From: Gammaproteobacteria bacterium
GTDB lineage: Bacteria; Pseudomonadota; Gammaproteobacteria; Chromatiales; Chromatiaceae
Direction: 5' to 3'
Assembly (NCBI GenBank): GCA_018812525.1
Contig: JAHJDE010000112.1
Span: 1-62,421 of the forward strand
DNA length: 62,421 nucleotides
The notes below the pieces were generated by a model that was given only the letters and a program-made list of their open reading frames with translations, did no database searches and had not been told where the DNA came from. Shown one piece after another: positions 20,924 to 28,803 of the stretch. Made by a program: the position numbers and the translations under genes. The number at the start of each line of letters is the position of its first letter. The stretch's first letter is position 1.

Positions 20924-22384
20924 TTGCGCGATCTTCCTCTGCCGCCGCGTCAGGCCGGCGTACTCCTGCACCTGACCTCCCTGCCGGGACTGGGAAGGCA
21001 GGGTCGTCTCGGTGCCGATGCCTTCCGTTTCGTCGATTTCCTGGCCGCCTCCGGTTTTTCCGTCTGGCAGATGCTGCCGATCAATCCCGTCGGCCTGGGG
21101 GGCTCGCCCTATCAGACCTCCTCGGCCTTCGCCGGGGACCAGACACTGATCGACCCCGTCCCGCTCATGGAGCGGGGCTGGCTTCCCAAGCAGGCGGCGA
21201 TGGGGCAGGTCGGCTATGACGATTTCAGGGCCGCCCTGCGGGGATTCTGTCTCCACTCCGAGGGGGTCGAGCGTCAGGCCTTCATCGAGTTTGTCGAGCG
21301 CGAGGCCTATTGGCTCGACGACTATGCCCTCTTTCATGTCCTGCACCAGGAGCTGGGGTGCGGCTGGTGGGAGTGGCCGGATGAACTCCGGGACCGTACG
21401 CCCCAGAGCCTCTCCCAGGCCCGCGCCCGCCTGGCCGACCGGATCACCTGCTACCGATTCCAGCAATTTCTCTTCTTTGAACAGTGGCGCGCCCTGAAAA
21501 AATACGCCAACGAGCGGGGTATCCTCCTGTTCGGCGATGTCCCCATCTTCGTCGCCCACGACAGTGCCGAGGTCTGGGCCCATCGTGAGCTGTTCGAGGT
21601 GGACGAGTACGGGCATCCCACCATCGTTGCCGGCGTCCCTCCGGATTATTTCTCCGCGACCGGGCAGCGCTGGGGCAATCCCCTCTACCGCTGGGAGGTC
21701 ATGCACCAAAACGGCTACCGCTTCTGGGAACAGCGCATCAATACCCAGTTGGAGCTGTTCGACCTGATCCGCATCGACCACTTCCGCGGCTTCGAGTCCT
21801 ACTGGGCGATCCCCGCCCACGAGCAATACGCCATCAACGGCTGCTGGCTGCCGGGACCGGGCAATGCCCTCTTCGACCGGTTACGGGAAAAGCTGGGCCG
21901 CCTGCCGCTGGTTGCCGAGGATCTGGGGATCATCACCGACGAGGTGCGGGCCTTGAAGGAACGGCAGGGTCTGCCCGGTATGAAGATCCTCCAGTTCGCC
22001 TTTTCCGGCGGGGCCGACAACCCCTATCTGCCCTACAATCACGAGCGGCGCTCGGTGGTCTACACCGGCACCCATGACAACGACACCACATTGGGTTGGT
22101 ACAATGGTCTGGACGAGGCCACGCGGCGGCGCCTCTACGACTATCTGGGCAACCCCGCCGAACCCATGCCCTGGCCCCTGATCCGCTCTGCCCTGGCCTC
22201 GCGGAGCCAACTGGCGATGCTGCCCATGCAGGACCTGCTGGGGCTGGATGGCAACCATCGCATGAACACCCCCGGCACGAACGGGGGGGACAATTGGCGC
22301 TGGCGTTTCACCTGGGAGCAGACACCGACCGATCTCGCCGCCCGGCTGCGGGGCCTGCTGTCACTCTATGGCAGGCTTAATTGA
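20924..22384 (+). CDS. malQ: 4-alpha-glucanotransferase (amylomaltase)
   Basis: 486 aa GH77 enzyme that disproportionates alpha-1,4-glucans. The catalytic nucleophile Asp is in LIRIDHFRGFESYW (about 282-295), the Glu acid/base in VAEDLGIITDEV (about 329-340), and the third acid in YTGTHDNDTTLGWY (about 380-393). The start is a TTG at 20924, giving the typical N-terminus RQAGVLLHLTSLPG; no better ATG or GTG is in frame nearby. It continues the alpha-glucan theme of the cluster. The stop codon lies inside a TTGAGGC tandem repeat. Confidence 0.93.
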   Translation: MRDLPLPPRQAGVLLHLTSLPGLGRQGRLGADAFRFVDFLAASGFSVWQMLPINPVGLGGSPYQTSSAFAGDQTLIDPVPLMERGWLPKQAAMGQVGYDDFRAALRGFCLHSEGVERQAFIEFVEREAYWLDDYALFHVLHQELGCGWWEWPDELRDRTPQSLSQARARLADRITCYRFQQFLFFEQWRALKKYANERGILLFGDVPIFVAHDSAEVWAHRELFEVDEYGHPTIVAGVPPDYFSATGQRWGNPLYRWEVMHQNGYRFWEQRINTQLELFDLIRIDHFRGFESYWAIPAHEQYAINGCWLPGPGNALFDRLREKLGRLPLVAEDLGIITDEVRALKERQGLPGMKILQFAFSGGADNPYLPYNHERRSVVYTGTHDNDTTLGWYNGLDEATRRRLYDYLGNPAEPMPWPLIRSALASRSQLAMLPMQDLLGLDGNHRMNTPGTNGGDNWRWRFTWEQTPTDLAARLRGLLSLYGRLN

Positions 22385-22408
22385 GGCTTGAGGCTTGAGG
22401 CTTGAGGC
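22381..22408. repeat. TTGAGGC tandem repeat, four units
   Basis: Four exact 7-bp units overlap the last codon and stop of malQ. Similar short tandem material (GCCTCAA reversed, then CCTAAAA units) occurs near 22655-22688. Unit number could vary by slippage. Confidence 0.85.
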
Positions 22409-22436
22409 CTTACTGTGAAAGTCGCGAAGCGCGCGT

Positions 22437-22650
22437 TTGCCCCCTCCCCTGGGGGGAGGGTTGGGGAGGGGGTGACCTAATAAATTCAAGGCATTATTTT
22501 GGATTGCCCTCCCCCCAACCCCCTCCCGAAGGGAGGGGGGTGAACGGATACAGCGAGGCGGCCTTTCCATCCTTTGGTCCATAACCGGCGCATCCTTGCG
22601 CCATTTCTCATCATCCGGGGTGGCTCGACTCGCCCCATGATTGTTAGGCT
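22437..22650. repeat. Compound repeat: G-rich inverted repeat plus CCATCCTTTGGTCCATAACC unit
   Basis: Covers most of the 333-bp gap between malQ and galU; no gene is present. The left part (22437-22548) is an inverted repeat of CCCTCCCC/GGGGAGGG runs around a unique spacer. The right part (about 22565-22650) starts TTTCCATCCTTTGGTCCATA and contains the small hairpin GGCGCATCCTTGCGCC. The same two parts in the same order occur upstream of lpd (about 60013-60158), each time about 35-70 bp before a start codon. Confidence 0.8.
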
Positions 22651-22717
22651 TCAGACCCAAGCCTCAAGCCTAAAACCTAAAACCTAATCCCAAACTCCAA
22701 AACTGGATGAACCACCG

Positions 22718-23596
22718 ATGACACGTACCGTTCGCAAAGCCGTTTTCCCCGTTGCGGGTATGGGTACCCGCTTCCTTCCCGCCACCAAGGCCAGCCCCAA
22801 GGAGATGCTGCCCATCGTGGACAAGCCCCTGATCCAGTACGCCGTGGAGGAGGCCGTCGAGGCCGGGATAGAGACCATGGTCTTCGTCACCGGCCGCAAC
22901 AAGGATGCCATCATCAACCACTTCGATACCGCCTACGAACTGGAGAGCGAGCTGCGCACCCGCGGCAAGGACAAGCTGCTGCGGCTGGTGGAGGATATAA
23001 TCCCGCCCCACGTCTCCTGCGTATTCATCCGCCAGAACATGCCCCTGGGCCTGGGGCATGCCGTGCTCTGCGCCCAGCCTGTGGTGGGTGACGATCCCTT
23101 CGCCGTCATCCTGGCCGACGACCTCATCGACGGACAGGGCCACGGCTGCGTCTCTCAGATGGTCAAGCGCTACGCCGAGAGCAGCTGCTCCATCCTGGGG
23201 ACGGAGCGGGTACCCCAGGACGAGACCAACAGGTACGGGATCGTCGATGTGGATGGCGACGCCCAATTGATGAAGGTGAATGGCATCGTGGAAAAACCGG
23301 CCCCCGCCGATGCCCCCTCCAATCTCGCCGTGGTTGGCCGTTACATCCTCACCTCAAGGATCTTCCATCATCTGGCCCAGACCGGCCGCGGCGCCGGCGG
23401 CGAGATCCAGCTCACCGACGCCATCGCCCGCCTCATGGTCGAGGAGGATGTGCTTGCCTACCAGTTCAAGGGCGCTCGCTACGACTGCGGCAGCAAACTT
23501 GGCTACCTCCAGGCCACCGTCGACTACGCCCTGAAACACGACGAGCTGGCCCAATCCTTCCAGGAGTGGTTGGCGAGCCGCTGTAAGTCGGGCTGA
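22718..23596 (+). CDS. galU: UTP--glucose-1-phosphate uridylyltransferase
   Basis: 292 aa enzyme making UDP-glucose from UTP and glucose-1-phosphate. The nucleotide-binding signature [18 protein letters not shown] is at about 15-32, followed by [23 protein letters not shown] (about 127-135) and [19 protein letters not shown] (about 188-206) are conserved GalU elements, and [14 protein letters not shown] near 248-261 is the C-terminal signature. Length is normal. It branches glucose-1-phosphate away from glgC toward cell-envelope sugars. Confidence 0.96.
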   Translation: MTRTVRKAVFPVAGMGTRFLPATKASPKEMLPIVDKPLIQYAVEEAVEAGIETMVFVTGRNKDAIINHFDTAYELESELRTRGKDKLLRLVEDIIPPHVSCVFIRQNMPLGLGHAVLCAQPVVGDDPFAVILADDLIDGQGHGCVSQMVKRYAESSCSILGTERVPQDETNRYGIVDVDGDAQLMKVNGIVEKPAPADAPSNLAVVGRYILTSRIFHHLAQTGRGAGGEIQLTDAIARLMVEEDVLAYQFKGARYDCGSKLGYLQATVDYALKHDELAQSFQEWLASRCKSG

Positions 23597-23823
23597 AGGC
23601 CTCCCAGCCGGTATCTGATCGCAGACTACCCGTCGATCCTCTCCCCGATCTGTTTCGCGGCAGAGCCGCTCCCACGGCGGTGGGAGCGGCTCTGCCGCGA
23701 AAATAGGCGGTTTTGCTCAATCAGATCGACCAAATCTGACCTGAATCTGAGCGCGATATTGTTCAACTTATTTCCGGACAGCTCCTAACAGCCAAGCCAT
23801 CTGGGAGGACGTAGTGGGGCGGG
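23597..23823. repeat. Convergent galU/lnt gap with long palindrome (compound repeat, copy A)
   Basis: The main element (about 23653-23787) begins with a near-perfect hairpin, TTTCGCGGCAGAGCCGCTCC paired with its complement around GGCGG. It then continues through TAGGCGGTTTTGCTCAATCA, GATCGACCAAATCTGACC and TTATTTCCGGACAGCTCC. The same order of parts occurs at 51047-51172 between ilvC and the PuuD-like gene, again between converging genes. The hairpin could serve as a two-way transcript end although no U-tract follows. Confidence 0.8.
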
Positions 23824-25407
23824 CTAAGCCCGCCAGTCGAAACCTCGGCGCATCCCGGTGCCGGGCACAGCCCGCCCTATGATCATCAGCCCCGCGAGCA
23901 GCAGCCCCAACAGCCCCAGGACCGGCCAGTTGCCCAAGCGGGCATAGGGGGTGAGCCCTTGCAGGGGTATGACCCGGTGGGTAAGCACATGCTCCTTCAG
24001 CAAGGGGGAGCGTTCCAGTACCTGCCCGTCGGGGCCGATGACGGCCGAGATACCTGTGTTGGTCGATTTCAGCAGGTAGCGGCCCGTCTCCAGGGCACGC
24101 AGGCGGGCGATCTCCAGATGTTGATGGGGGGCGATGGAGTCGCCGAACCAGCCGTCGTTGCTGGCGTTGATGAGAAAGGCCGCCTCCGGCAGGGCCTGGA
24201 TCAGCTCCGCGCCGAAGGCATCCTCATAGCAGATGGAGATCCCGGCCTGATACCCTGCCACCCTGAGCAGGGGCTTCCCGGCCGTGCCGGGGATGAAATC
24301 CGACATGGGTATCCCCAGGGAATCGATCAGTGGCTTCAACAGGGAGCGGAAGGGGGCGTATTCGCCGATGGGGACTAGGTGGCGCTTGTAATAGGTCACA
24401 ACCTCTGGCAGCCCGGGGGGGGGTAATGCGGCGGGTGTCCGGATGCCGGGAGCGGCCTTGCCCAGCCTGAGCATGGCGTTGTAATAGCGGTCGCTTTTGA
24501 AATCCATGATGGGAACGCCCAGCAGCACCTCGCTGTTGTGCTCCCGCGCGTCCGATTCCAATGGGTCCAGCAGGAAGGGGCGGACCGTATGTTCGTAGGC
24601 GCTCACTGCCGTCTCGGGCCAGATGATCAGGTCGCTGTCCCAATGGGCCGCAGTCAGCTCCAGGTGCTTCTTCATGGAGATGCCGAACTGGTCCGGGTCC
24701 CACTTGAACGTCTGAGCGATATTGGCCTGCACCAGACTGACCTTGATCGCTTCACCAGCCGTTTGGCTCCAGGTCAGCGGCTGAAGTCCCCAGCCCCCCA
24801 GCAGGATCACCCCGGCCATCGCCGCCAGGATGGCACGAACGCCAAGGGCCGAGGAGAACATCAGGGCCAGGGCACCCGCCAGCAGGGCCAGCAGCCAGCC
24901 GAGGCCATAGACACCAAGCAGGGGGGCATAGCCCGCCAGGGGGGTGTCGAGGGTGGCATAGCCCATTCCGAGCCAGGGGAATCCGGTCAGGAACCAGCCG
25001 CGTAGCCACTCCACCAGTATCCAGACGGCGGGAGCCACGCCGAGCAATCCCAGCCCCCCCCGCCCCCCCCGCCCTGATGCGAGGCGGGCGATCAGCCAAC
25101 CGGCCAGGCCGAAGTAGAGGGCAATGAAGGCGACGAAGGCCAGGGTGAAGAGGATCGAGGCCAGAAACCCCACCTCGGCGAACAGGTCCAGGCTGATTTG
25201 CAGCCAGGAGACCCCCGCCCCCATCAGTCCCAGCCCGTAGGCATAGCCCGCGAAAAAGCCGGCGCGGGGGGGCAGTCGGACAAGATGAAAGAAGAGGAAG
25301 GCGAGCCCGATGGGAAGCAGGGGCCTCCATTCGAAGGGTGCGAAGGCTAAGACACCCAGGGCACCGCACAGCAGAAAAGGCAAGAAGCGGAGGCGGGGCG
25401 GAATCAT
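23824..25407 (-). CDS. lnt: Apolipoprotein N-acyltransferase
   Basis: 527 aa inner-membrane enzyme adding the third acyl chain to lipoproteins. The N-terminal half has about six to seven hydrophobic helices; the C-terminal nitrilase domain faces the periplasm. Catalytic residues are visible as Glu in WPETAVS (about 262), Lys in YKRHLVPIGEYAPF (about 340) and Cys in ISICYEDAFG (about 392). The start is set at the ATG at 25407 (MIPPRLRFLPF). An in-frame ATG further upstream lies inside the inserted repeat at 25425-25576 and gives the peptide MARKAILQVP, also encoded by another repeat copy near ilvC, so it is not part of the protein. It is last in the miaB-phoH-ybeY-corC-lnt order. Confidence 0.95.
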   Translation of the reverse strand: MIPPRLRFLPFLLCGALGVLAFAPFEWRPLLPIGLAFLFFHLVRLPPRAGFFAGYAYGLGLMGAGVSWLQISLDLFAEVGFLASILFTLAFVAFIALYFGLAGWLIARLASGRGGRGGLGLLGVAPAVWILVEWLRGWFLTGFPWLGMGYATLDTPLAGYAPLLGVYGLGWLLALLAGALALMFSSALGVRAILAAMAGVILLGGWGLQPLTWSQTAGEAIKVSLVQANIAQTFKWDPDQFGISMKKHLELTAAHWDSDLIIWPETAVSAYEHTVRPFLLDPLESDAREHNSEVLLGVPIMDFKSDRYYNAMLRLGKAAPGIRTPAALPPPGLPEVVTYYKRHLVPIGEYAPFRSLLKPLIDSLGIPMSDFIPGTAGKPLLRVAGYQAGISICYEDAFGAELIQALPEAAFLINASNDGWFGDSIAPHQHLEIARLRALETGRYLLKSTNTGISAVIGPDGQVLERSPLLKEHVLTHRVIPLQGLTPYARLGNWPVLGLLGLLLAGLMIIGRAVPGTGMRRGFDWRA

Positions 25408-25424
25408 CGCCAGCACAGCCTGTC

Positions 25425-25576
25425 GAGGAACTTGCAAAATGGCCTTCCTGGCCATTTTGCAAGACGAAAACGAAAAATGCGATTTTTCGTTTTCCTCATA
25501 TTCAATGGCTTAGGCCATTGAATATGGCGGTTCATCCTTGAACCGCAAGAGGTTCTTGCAGTTTTGCAAGAACCTC
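25425..25576 (+). mobile_element. MITE-like repeat family, copy 2, inserted between corC and lnt
   Basis: 152 bp with terminal inverted repeats GAGGAACTTGCAAAA and TTTTGCAAGAACCTC (13 of 15 paired) and four internal hairpins. It is flanked by a perfect 4-bp direct repeat TGTC (25421-25424 and 25577-25580), a target-site duplication. The right duplication overlaps the corC stop codon. Removing the element restores a gap of about 15 bp between corC and lnt, so the insertion split an originally tight operon. Confidence 0.85.
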
Positions 25577-25578
25577 TG

Positions 25579-26445
25579 TCAATTCCCATTTTCCGGGGAG
25601 CCCGGTGCCTCGGTCTCGCTTCGCACATCGAGGAGGTGGATGCGGCGGCTGTCGGAACGCAGCACCTTGAAGTGGAATCGCCCGAGCCCCACCGTCTCGC
25701 CGCGCTTGGGCAGGTGTCCCAGGGCGTTGGTCACCAGGCCGCCGATCGTATCGAAATCCGCGTCGTCGAAATCGCAGCCGAAATAGTCATTGAAGTCCTC
25801 GATGCTGGTGTGGGCCTTGACGGTGTAGGCATTCGCACCCCGTTTGAGGATGGCGGCGCCCTCGTCGAAGTCGTATTCATCCTCGATCTCGCCGACGATC
25901 TGCTCCAGCACGTCCTCGATGGTCACCAGACCGGCGGCCTCGCCGTACTCGTCCACCACGATGGCCATGTGGTTGCGGCTGGCGCGGATCTCCTTGAGCA
26001 GCACATTCAGGCGTTTGCTCTCGGGGACAAAGACGGCGGATCGCAGCAGATCGCGCATGTTGAAACGGCTGGCGGTCTGGCCGCAGTAGCGCAGGAGATC
26101 CTTGGCAAGCAGGATGCCGACCACCTCTCCCCTGTCATCGCCGATAACGGGAAAGCGTGAGTGGGCGGACTCGATCACTACCGGCAGGATCTCCTCCAGG
26201 GGCGCGTCGCGGCTCACCACAGACATTTGGGCGCGGGGGATCATGATGTCGCGGACCTGGAGCTCGGCGACCTCCATCACCCCCTCGATCATGCTGAGGG
26301 CTTCGCCATCGAGCAAGGCACGCCGCTTGGCGTCCCGGAGCAGCGCGACGAGCTGCTCCCTGTTCCTGGGTTCGGCGCCGAAGACCTGGAGCAAACGCCC
26401 CTTCCAGCCTACCGGCGCCTGGCTACTACTGGAGTCGTCAGTCAT
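25579..26445 (-). CDS. corC: CorC/YbeX-type CBS-domain protein
   Basis: 288 aa cytoplasmic protein of the CorC/HlyC family, linked to magnesium/cobalt efflux and ribosome function in enterobacteria. Two CBS domains span about 60-185 (DIMIPRAQMSVVSRD; VDEYGEAAGLVTIEDVLEQ), followed by the CorC-HlyC C-terminal domain (about 200-280). The ATG at 26445 (MTDDSSSSQ) is chosen because family members start with this kind of short polar stretch; the upstream in-frame extension runs antisense-like through the ybeY 3' end. It lies 4 bp downstream of ybeY and was probably co-transcribed with lnt before the repeat inserted. Confidence 0.92.
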   Translation of the reverse strand: MTDDSSSSQAPVGWKGRLLQVFGAEPRNREQLVALLRDAKRRALLDGEALSMIEGVMEVAELQVRDIMIPRAQMSVVSRDAPLEEILPVVIESAHSRFPVIGDDRGEVVGILLAKDLLRYCGQTASRFNMRDLLRSAVFVPESKRLNVLLKEIRASRNHMAIVVDEYGEAAGLVTIEDVLEQIVGEIEDEYDFDEGAAILKRGANAYTVKAHTSIEDFNDYFGCDFDDADFDTIGGLVTNALGHLPKRGETVGLGRFHFKVLRSDSRRIHLLDVRSETEAPGSPENGN

Positions 26446-26449
26446 GGTT

Positions 26450-26902
26450 TCAACATGCCTCGTAGGGGTCCGGGAGGCCGAGACGGGCAAGTATCGCCAC
26501 CTCAAGGGCCTCCATTGCCTCGGCCGAGGCATCATTTTGATGGTCATGGCCCAACAGATGCAAGACACCATGCACCACCAGGTGGGTCCAATGGGCCTCC
26601 GGGGCCTTGCCCTGCTCCAGGGCCTCGCGCTCCACCACCGGGGCGCAGATTACCAGATCGCCCAGGTAATCACTGGGAAAACCGGGCGGGGCCTCGAAGA
26701 GAAAGGAGAGGACATTGGTCGGCATCTCCTTGCCGCGATACTGGTGATTCAGCTCCCGGCCCTCCCCCTCATCGACGATGCGAATGACCAGCCCGGCGGA
26801 CCCAAGTTCGGCCACCGGGGTTGCCATGACCCATGTCTTCAGTTGCCCGTCCGCCGGCTGGCCAGGGCATTCCGAGACGCGCTGTATCTCGACTTTGACC
26901 AT
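26450..26902 (-). CDS. ybeY: Endoribonuclease YbeY, 16S rRNA maturation factor
   Basis: 150 aa single-domain zinc-dependent RNase needed for 16S rRNA 3' processing and ribosome quality control. The metal-binding motif HGVLHLLGHDH (H-x3-H-x5-H) is at about 113-123, and the conserved KEMPTNVLSFLFE at about 57-69. The ATG at 26902 overlaps the phoH stop by one base (TGATG); a GTG one codon earlier is the alternative. Confidence 0.95.
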   Translation of the reverse strand: MVKVEIQRVSECPGQPADGQLKTWVMATPVAELGSAGLVIRIVDEGEGRELNHQYRGKEMPTNVLSFLFEAPPGFPSDYLGDLVICAPVVEREALEQGKAPEAHWTHLVVHGVLHLLGHDHQNDASAEAMEALEVAILARLGLPDPYEAC

Positions 26903-27885
26903 CACTTATCGCCCCCCTGCGTCTTATCAAAGGCCTCGTAGGCATTGACCACCCGCTGCACCAGGGGGTGGCGCACCACATCGCGGGCATTGAAGAAGGT
27001 GAAGGCGATCCCCTCCACCTCACGCAGGACATCGATGGCCTGGCGCAGGCCCGATTGCTGTCCGCGCGGCAGATCGATCTGGGTCACGTCGCCGGTAATG
27101 ACGGCGGTGGCGCCGAACCCAAGCCGGGTGAGAAACATCTTCATCTGTTCCGGCGTGGTGTTCTGGGCCTCGTCCAGGATAATGAAGGACTCGTTCAGGG
27201 TGCGCCCGCGCATATAGGCCAGGGGCGCAACCTCGATCACATTACGCTCGATGAGCTTGGCCACCCGTTCGAAGCCCAGCATCTCGTAGAGGGCGTCGTA
27301 GAGCGGGCGCAGATAGGGATCGATCTTCTGGGTCAGGTCGCCGGGCAGGAAACCGAGCCGCTCGCCCGCCTCCACCGCCGGCCGCACCAGGATGATGCGC
27401 CGCACCAGGTCCCGCTCCAGGGCATCCACCGCGCAGGCCACCGCCAGATAGGTCTTGCCGGTGCCCGCAGGGCCGACGCCGAAGTTGATGTCATGGGTCA
27501 GGATGCGGTGTAGATACTCGCGCTGGTTGGGACCGCGTGGCTTAATCAGGCCCCGGCGGGTCTTGATGCTGACATCCTGAGCCTCGGGCGCAGCCTCCCC
27601 CTGGGCAGCGTCCAGGCCTGAATCCTGTAGAAACAGGTGGACCCGCGCCGGGGTCAGCACCTCCGTGTCCGTCTCGCAGTACAGCTCGCTCAATACCCGC
27701 TCCCCGGCGCGCACGCCGTCCTCGTCGCCGATCAGTTGAAAGCGCCCACCGCGATTGTTGATCTCGATCCCCAACCGCCGCTCGACCAGGCGCAGATGCT
27801 CGTCCAGCCGGCCGCAGAGATTCGCCAGCCGGGCGTTGTCGAAGGGGTCCAGTTCCAGTTCAAGGCTGATGGGTTGGTCGGTCAT
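26902..27885 (-). CDS. ybeZ: PhoH-family ATPase (YbeZ type)
   Basis: 327 aa cytoplasmic P-loop ATPase normally encoded beside ybeY. Walker A GPAGTGKTYLAV is at about 140-151 and the Walker B-like SFIILDEAQNTTPEQMKMFL at about 234-253. The N-terminal part includes an RNA-binding-type segment (residues about 15-80). In most gammaproteobacteria it directly follows miaB; here about 2.8 kb of insert separates the two. The first 150 bp of the gene are duplicated as a decayed fragment at 29957-30110. Confidence 0.94.
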   Translation of the reverse strand: MTDQPISLELELDPFDNARLANLCGRLDEHLRLVERRLGIEINNRGGRFQLIGDEDGVRAGERVLSELYCETDTEVLTPARVHLFLQDSGLDAAQGEAAPEAQDVSIKTRRGLIKPRGPNQREYLHRILTHDINFGVGPAGTGKTYLAVACAVDALERDLVRRIILVRPAVEAGERLGFLPGDLTQKIDPYLRPLYDALYEMLGFERVAKLIERNVIEVAPLAYMRGRTLNESFIILDEAQNTTPEQMKMFLTRLGFGATAVITGDVTQIDLPRGQQSGLRQAIDVLREVEGIAFTFFNARDVVRHPLVQRVVNAYEAFDKTQGGDK

Positions 27886-27892
27886 AGTTTGT

Positions 27893-28201
27893 TTATTCGC
27901 ATGGCGAGGGAGATCGATCCGGAGGATATCTCCTCGCCGTATGGATGAGATTCAAAAGGGAAACCGACGCCTCGCCGATCTCCACCACCGCAATGTAGGG
28001 CAAGCGGTGGATGACATATTCCTTGGTGCCGGAGACCCGCCCTGGCCGGCAACGGTCCGGAAACTGGGCCAAGGCGCCGACATGGGCCATGATCCTGGCG
28101 TAGACCGCTTCGGCGACCCGCGACTCCCCTTGCTCCAGGTAGTAAGCCAGGATGTTTTCCAGGTCCCGCTCCGCCTCATTCGTCCATCTGAGTTCGAACA
28201 T
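27893..28201 (-). CDS. RelE/ParE-family toxin
   Basis: 102 aa basic protein of the RelE/ParE fold. The N-terminus ELRWTNEAERDLENILAYY (about 3-21) and the central GTKEYVIHRLPYIAVVEI (about 58-75) are typical, ending in LNLIHTARRYP. It could be a gyrase-type (ParE) or ribosome-dependent (RelE) toxin; sequence alone does not decide. It follows its antitoxin by 9 bp and ends 7 bp before phoH, so toxin transcription could run into phoH-ybeY-corC-lnt. Confidence 0.85.
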   Translation of the reverse strand: MFELRWTNEAERDLENILAYYLEQGESRVAEAVYARIMAHVGALAQFPDRCRPGRVSGTKEYVIHRLPYIAVVEIGEASVSLLNLIHTARRYPPDRSPSPCE

Positions 28202-28210
28202 GGGCGATGG

Positions 28211-28519
28211 TCAGGGGGCATCCGGTTTCAGTTGCAGCTTTTGCCGCAGGCGCCCCATGACCTCCTCGTGGGAAGAGGTGGTTGTCTTTCCGCTATGAAA
28301 GGCATCGAGGGTGCGCGTCACCTTGGCCTGAAACCAGGCGTCGTAGCCCTCATCCTTTTCCATGAACATCTCCGGGATGAGGGTATCGGCGGCATCCTCA
28401 ATGGAAATCATGATGCCAACAGGACGATTGTTCTTGGTCACAAGCACGGGTTCACGCTGCATCGTGTCCAAGAACTCGCCGAAATGGATCTTTGCGTCAC
28501 GAGCCGTCATCGTTTTCAT
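28211..28519 (-). CDS. Phd/YefM-family antitoxin
   Basis: 102 aa partner of the toxin at 27893. The N-terminal DNA-binding half MTARDAKIHFGEFLDTMQRE (about 4-23) and the strand VLVTKNNRPVGIMISIED (about 25-42) are characteristic of Phd/YefM antitoxins; the charged C-terminal half should wrap the toxin. It has its own promoter-like boxes just upstream, fitting autoregulation by the antitoxin. Confidence 0.87.
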   Translation of the reverse strand: MKTMTARDAKIHFGEFLDTMQREPVLVTKNNRPVGIMISIEDAADTLIPEMFMEKDEGYDAWFQAKVTRTLDAFHSGKTTTSSHEEVMGRLRQKLQLKPDAP

Positions 28520-28552
28520 GGGCGCGCCTTGAATGGAGGGATTGATGTGCTC

Positions 28553-28580
28553 ATTGTAGTCACAATAATCACTCTCACAA
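28553..28580 (-). promoter_or_regulatory. Candidate sigma70 promoter of the Phd/ParE module
   Basis: Read on the minus strand: TTGTGA (28580-28575), 16-bp spacer, TACAAT (28558-28553), followed 34 bp later by the antitoxin ATG. The -10 matches consensus at five of six positions and the -35 at four of six. Confidence 0.5.
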
Positions 28581-28619
28581 GCCCTAACCCCTTTGCGGCT
28601 TGGCGCCTTTGCGCGAGGT

Positions 28620-28715
28620 TCATGACTGGGATTCCGGCTCGTCCACCAACTCTCCCCGCAGAGAGCTGGGCAGGGCCTCCAGAATGCGCACCGCGACGAA
28701 CTAGCCGATCAGTGA
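28620..28715 (-). pseudogene. Remnant of a second miaB 3' end
   Basis: Translated on the minus strand it reads SLIG, then a stop in place of Gln, then FVAVRILEALPSSLRGELV, ending at a TGA. This lines up with the C-terminus of the intact MiaB ([20 protein letters not shown]...) but differs at about one residue in three. It is therefore a diverged allele, not a fresh copy. It is cut at 28716, where an 80-bp repeat begins. It sits upstream of the Phd/ParE module exactly as the intact miaB end sits beside the DUF433/DUF5615 module. Confidence 0.8.
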
Positions 28716-28795
28716 TTAAAGGGACAAGCTCGAATAATTTCTCGGTCGTATTTCCGAAGCGGTTAATCCGCATTTAATTCGACCCAGGCACCTGC
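28716..28795. repeat. 80-bp direct repeat, left copy, flanking the nuclease-like gene
   Basis: Starts TTAAAGGGACAAGCTCGAAT and ends in ATTCGACCC-AGGCACCTGC. It matches 29871-29950 in the same orientation over its whole length with scattered differences. The unit is an imperfect palindrome (GGTCGAAT-type end facing ATTCGACCC), so it is a REP-like hairpin. Confidence 0.8.
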
Positions 28796-28803
28796 CGCTC
28801 TCT

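Noticed and set aside
25408-25455. Extended N-terminus of Lnt (MARKAILQVP...)
   Set aside because: The same peptide is encoded by another repeat copy next to ilvC, so it comes from the inserted repeat, not from lnt.
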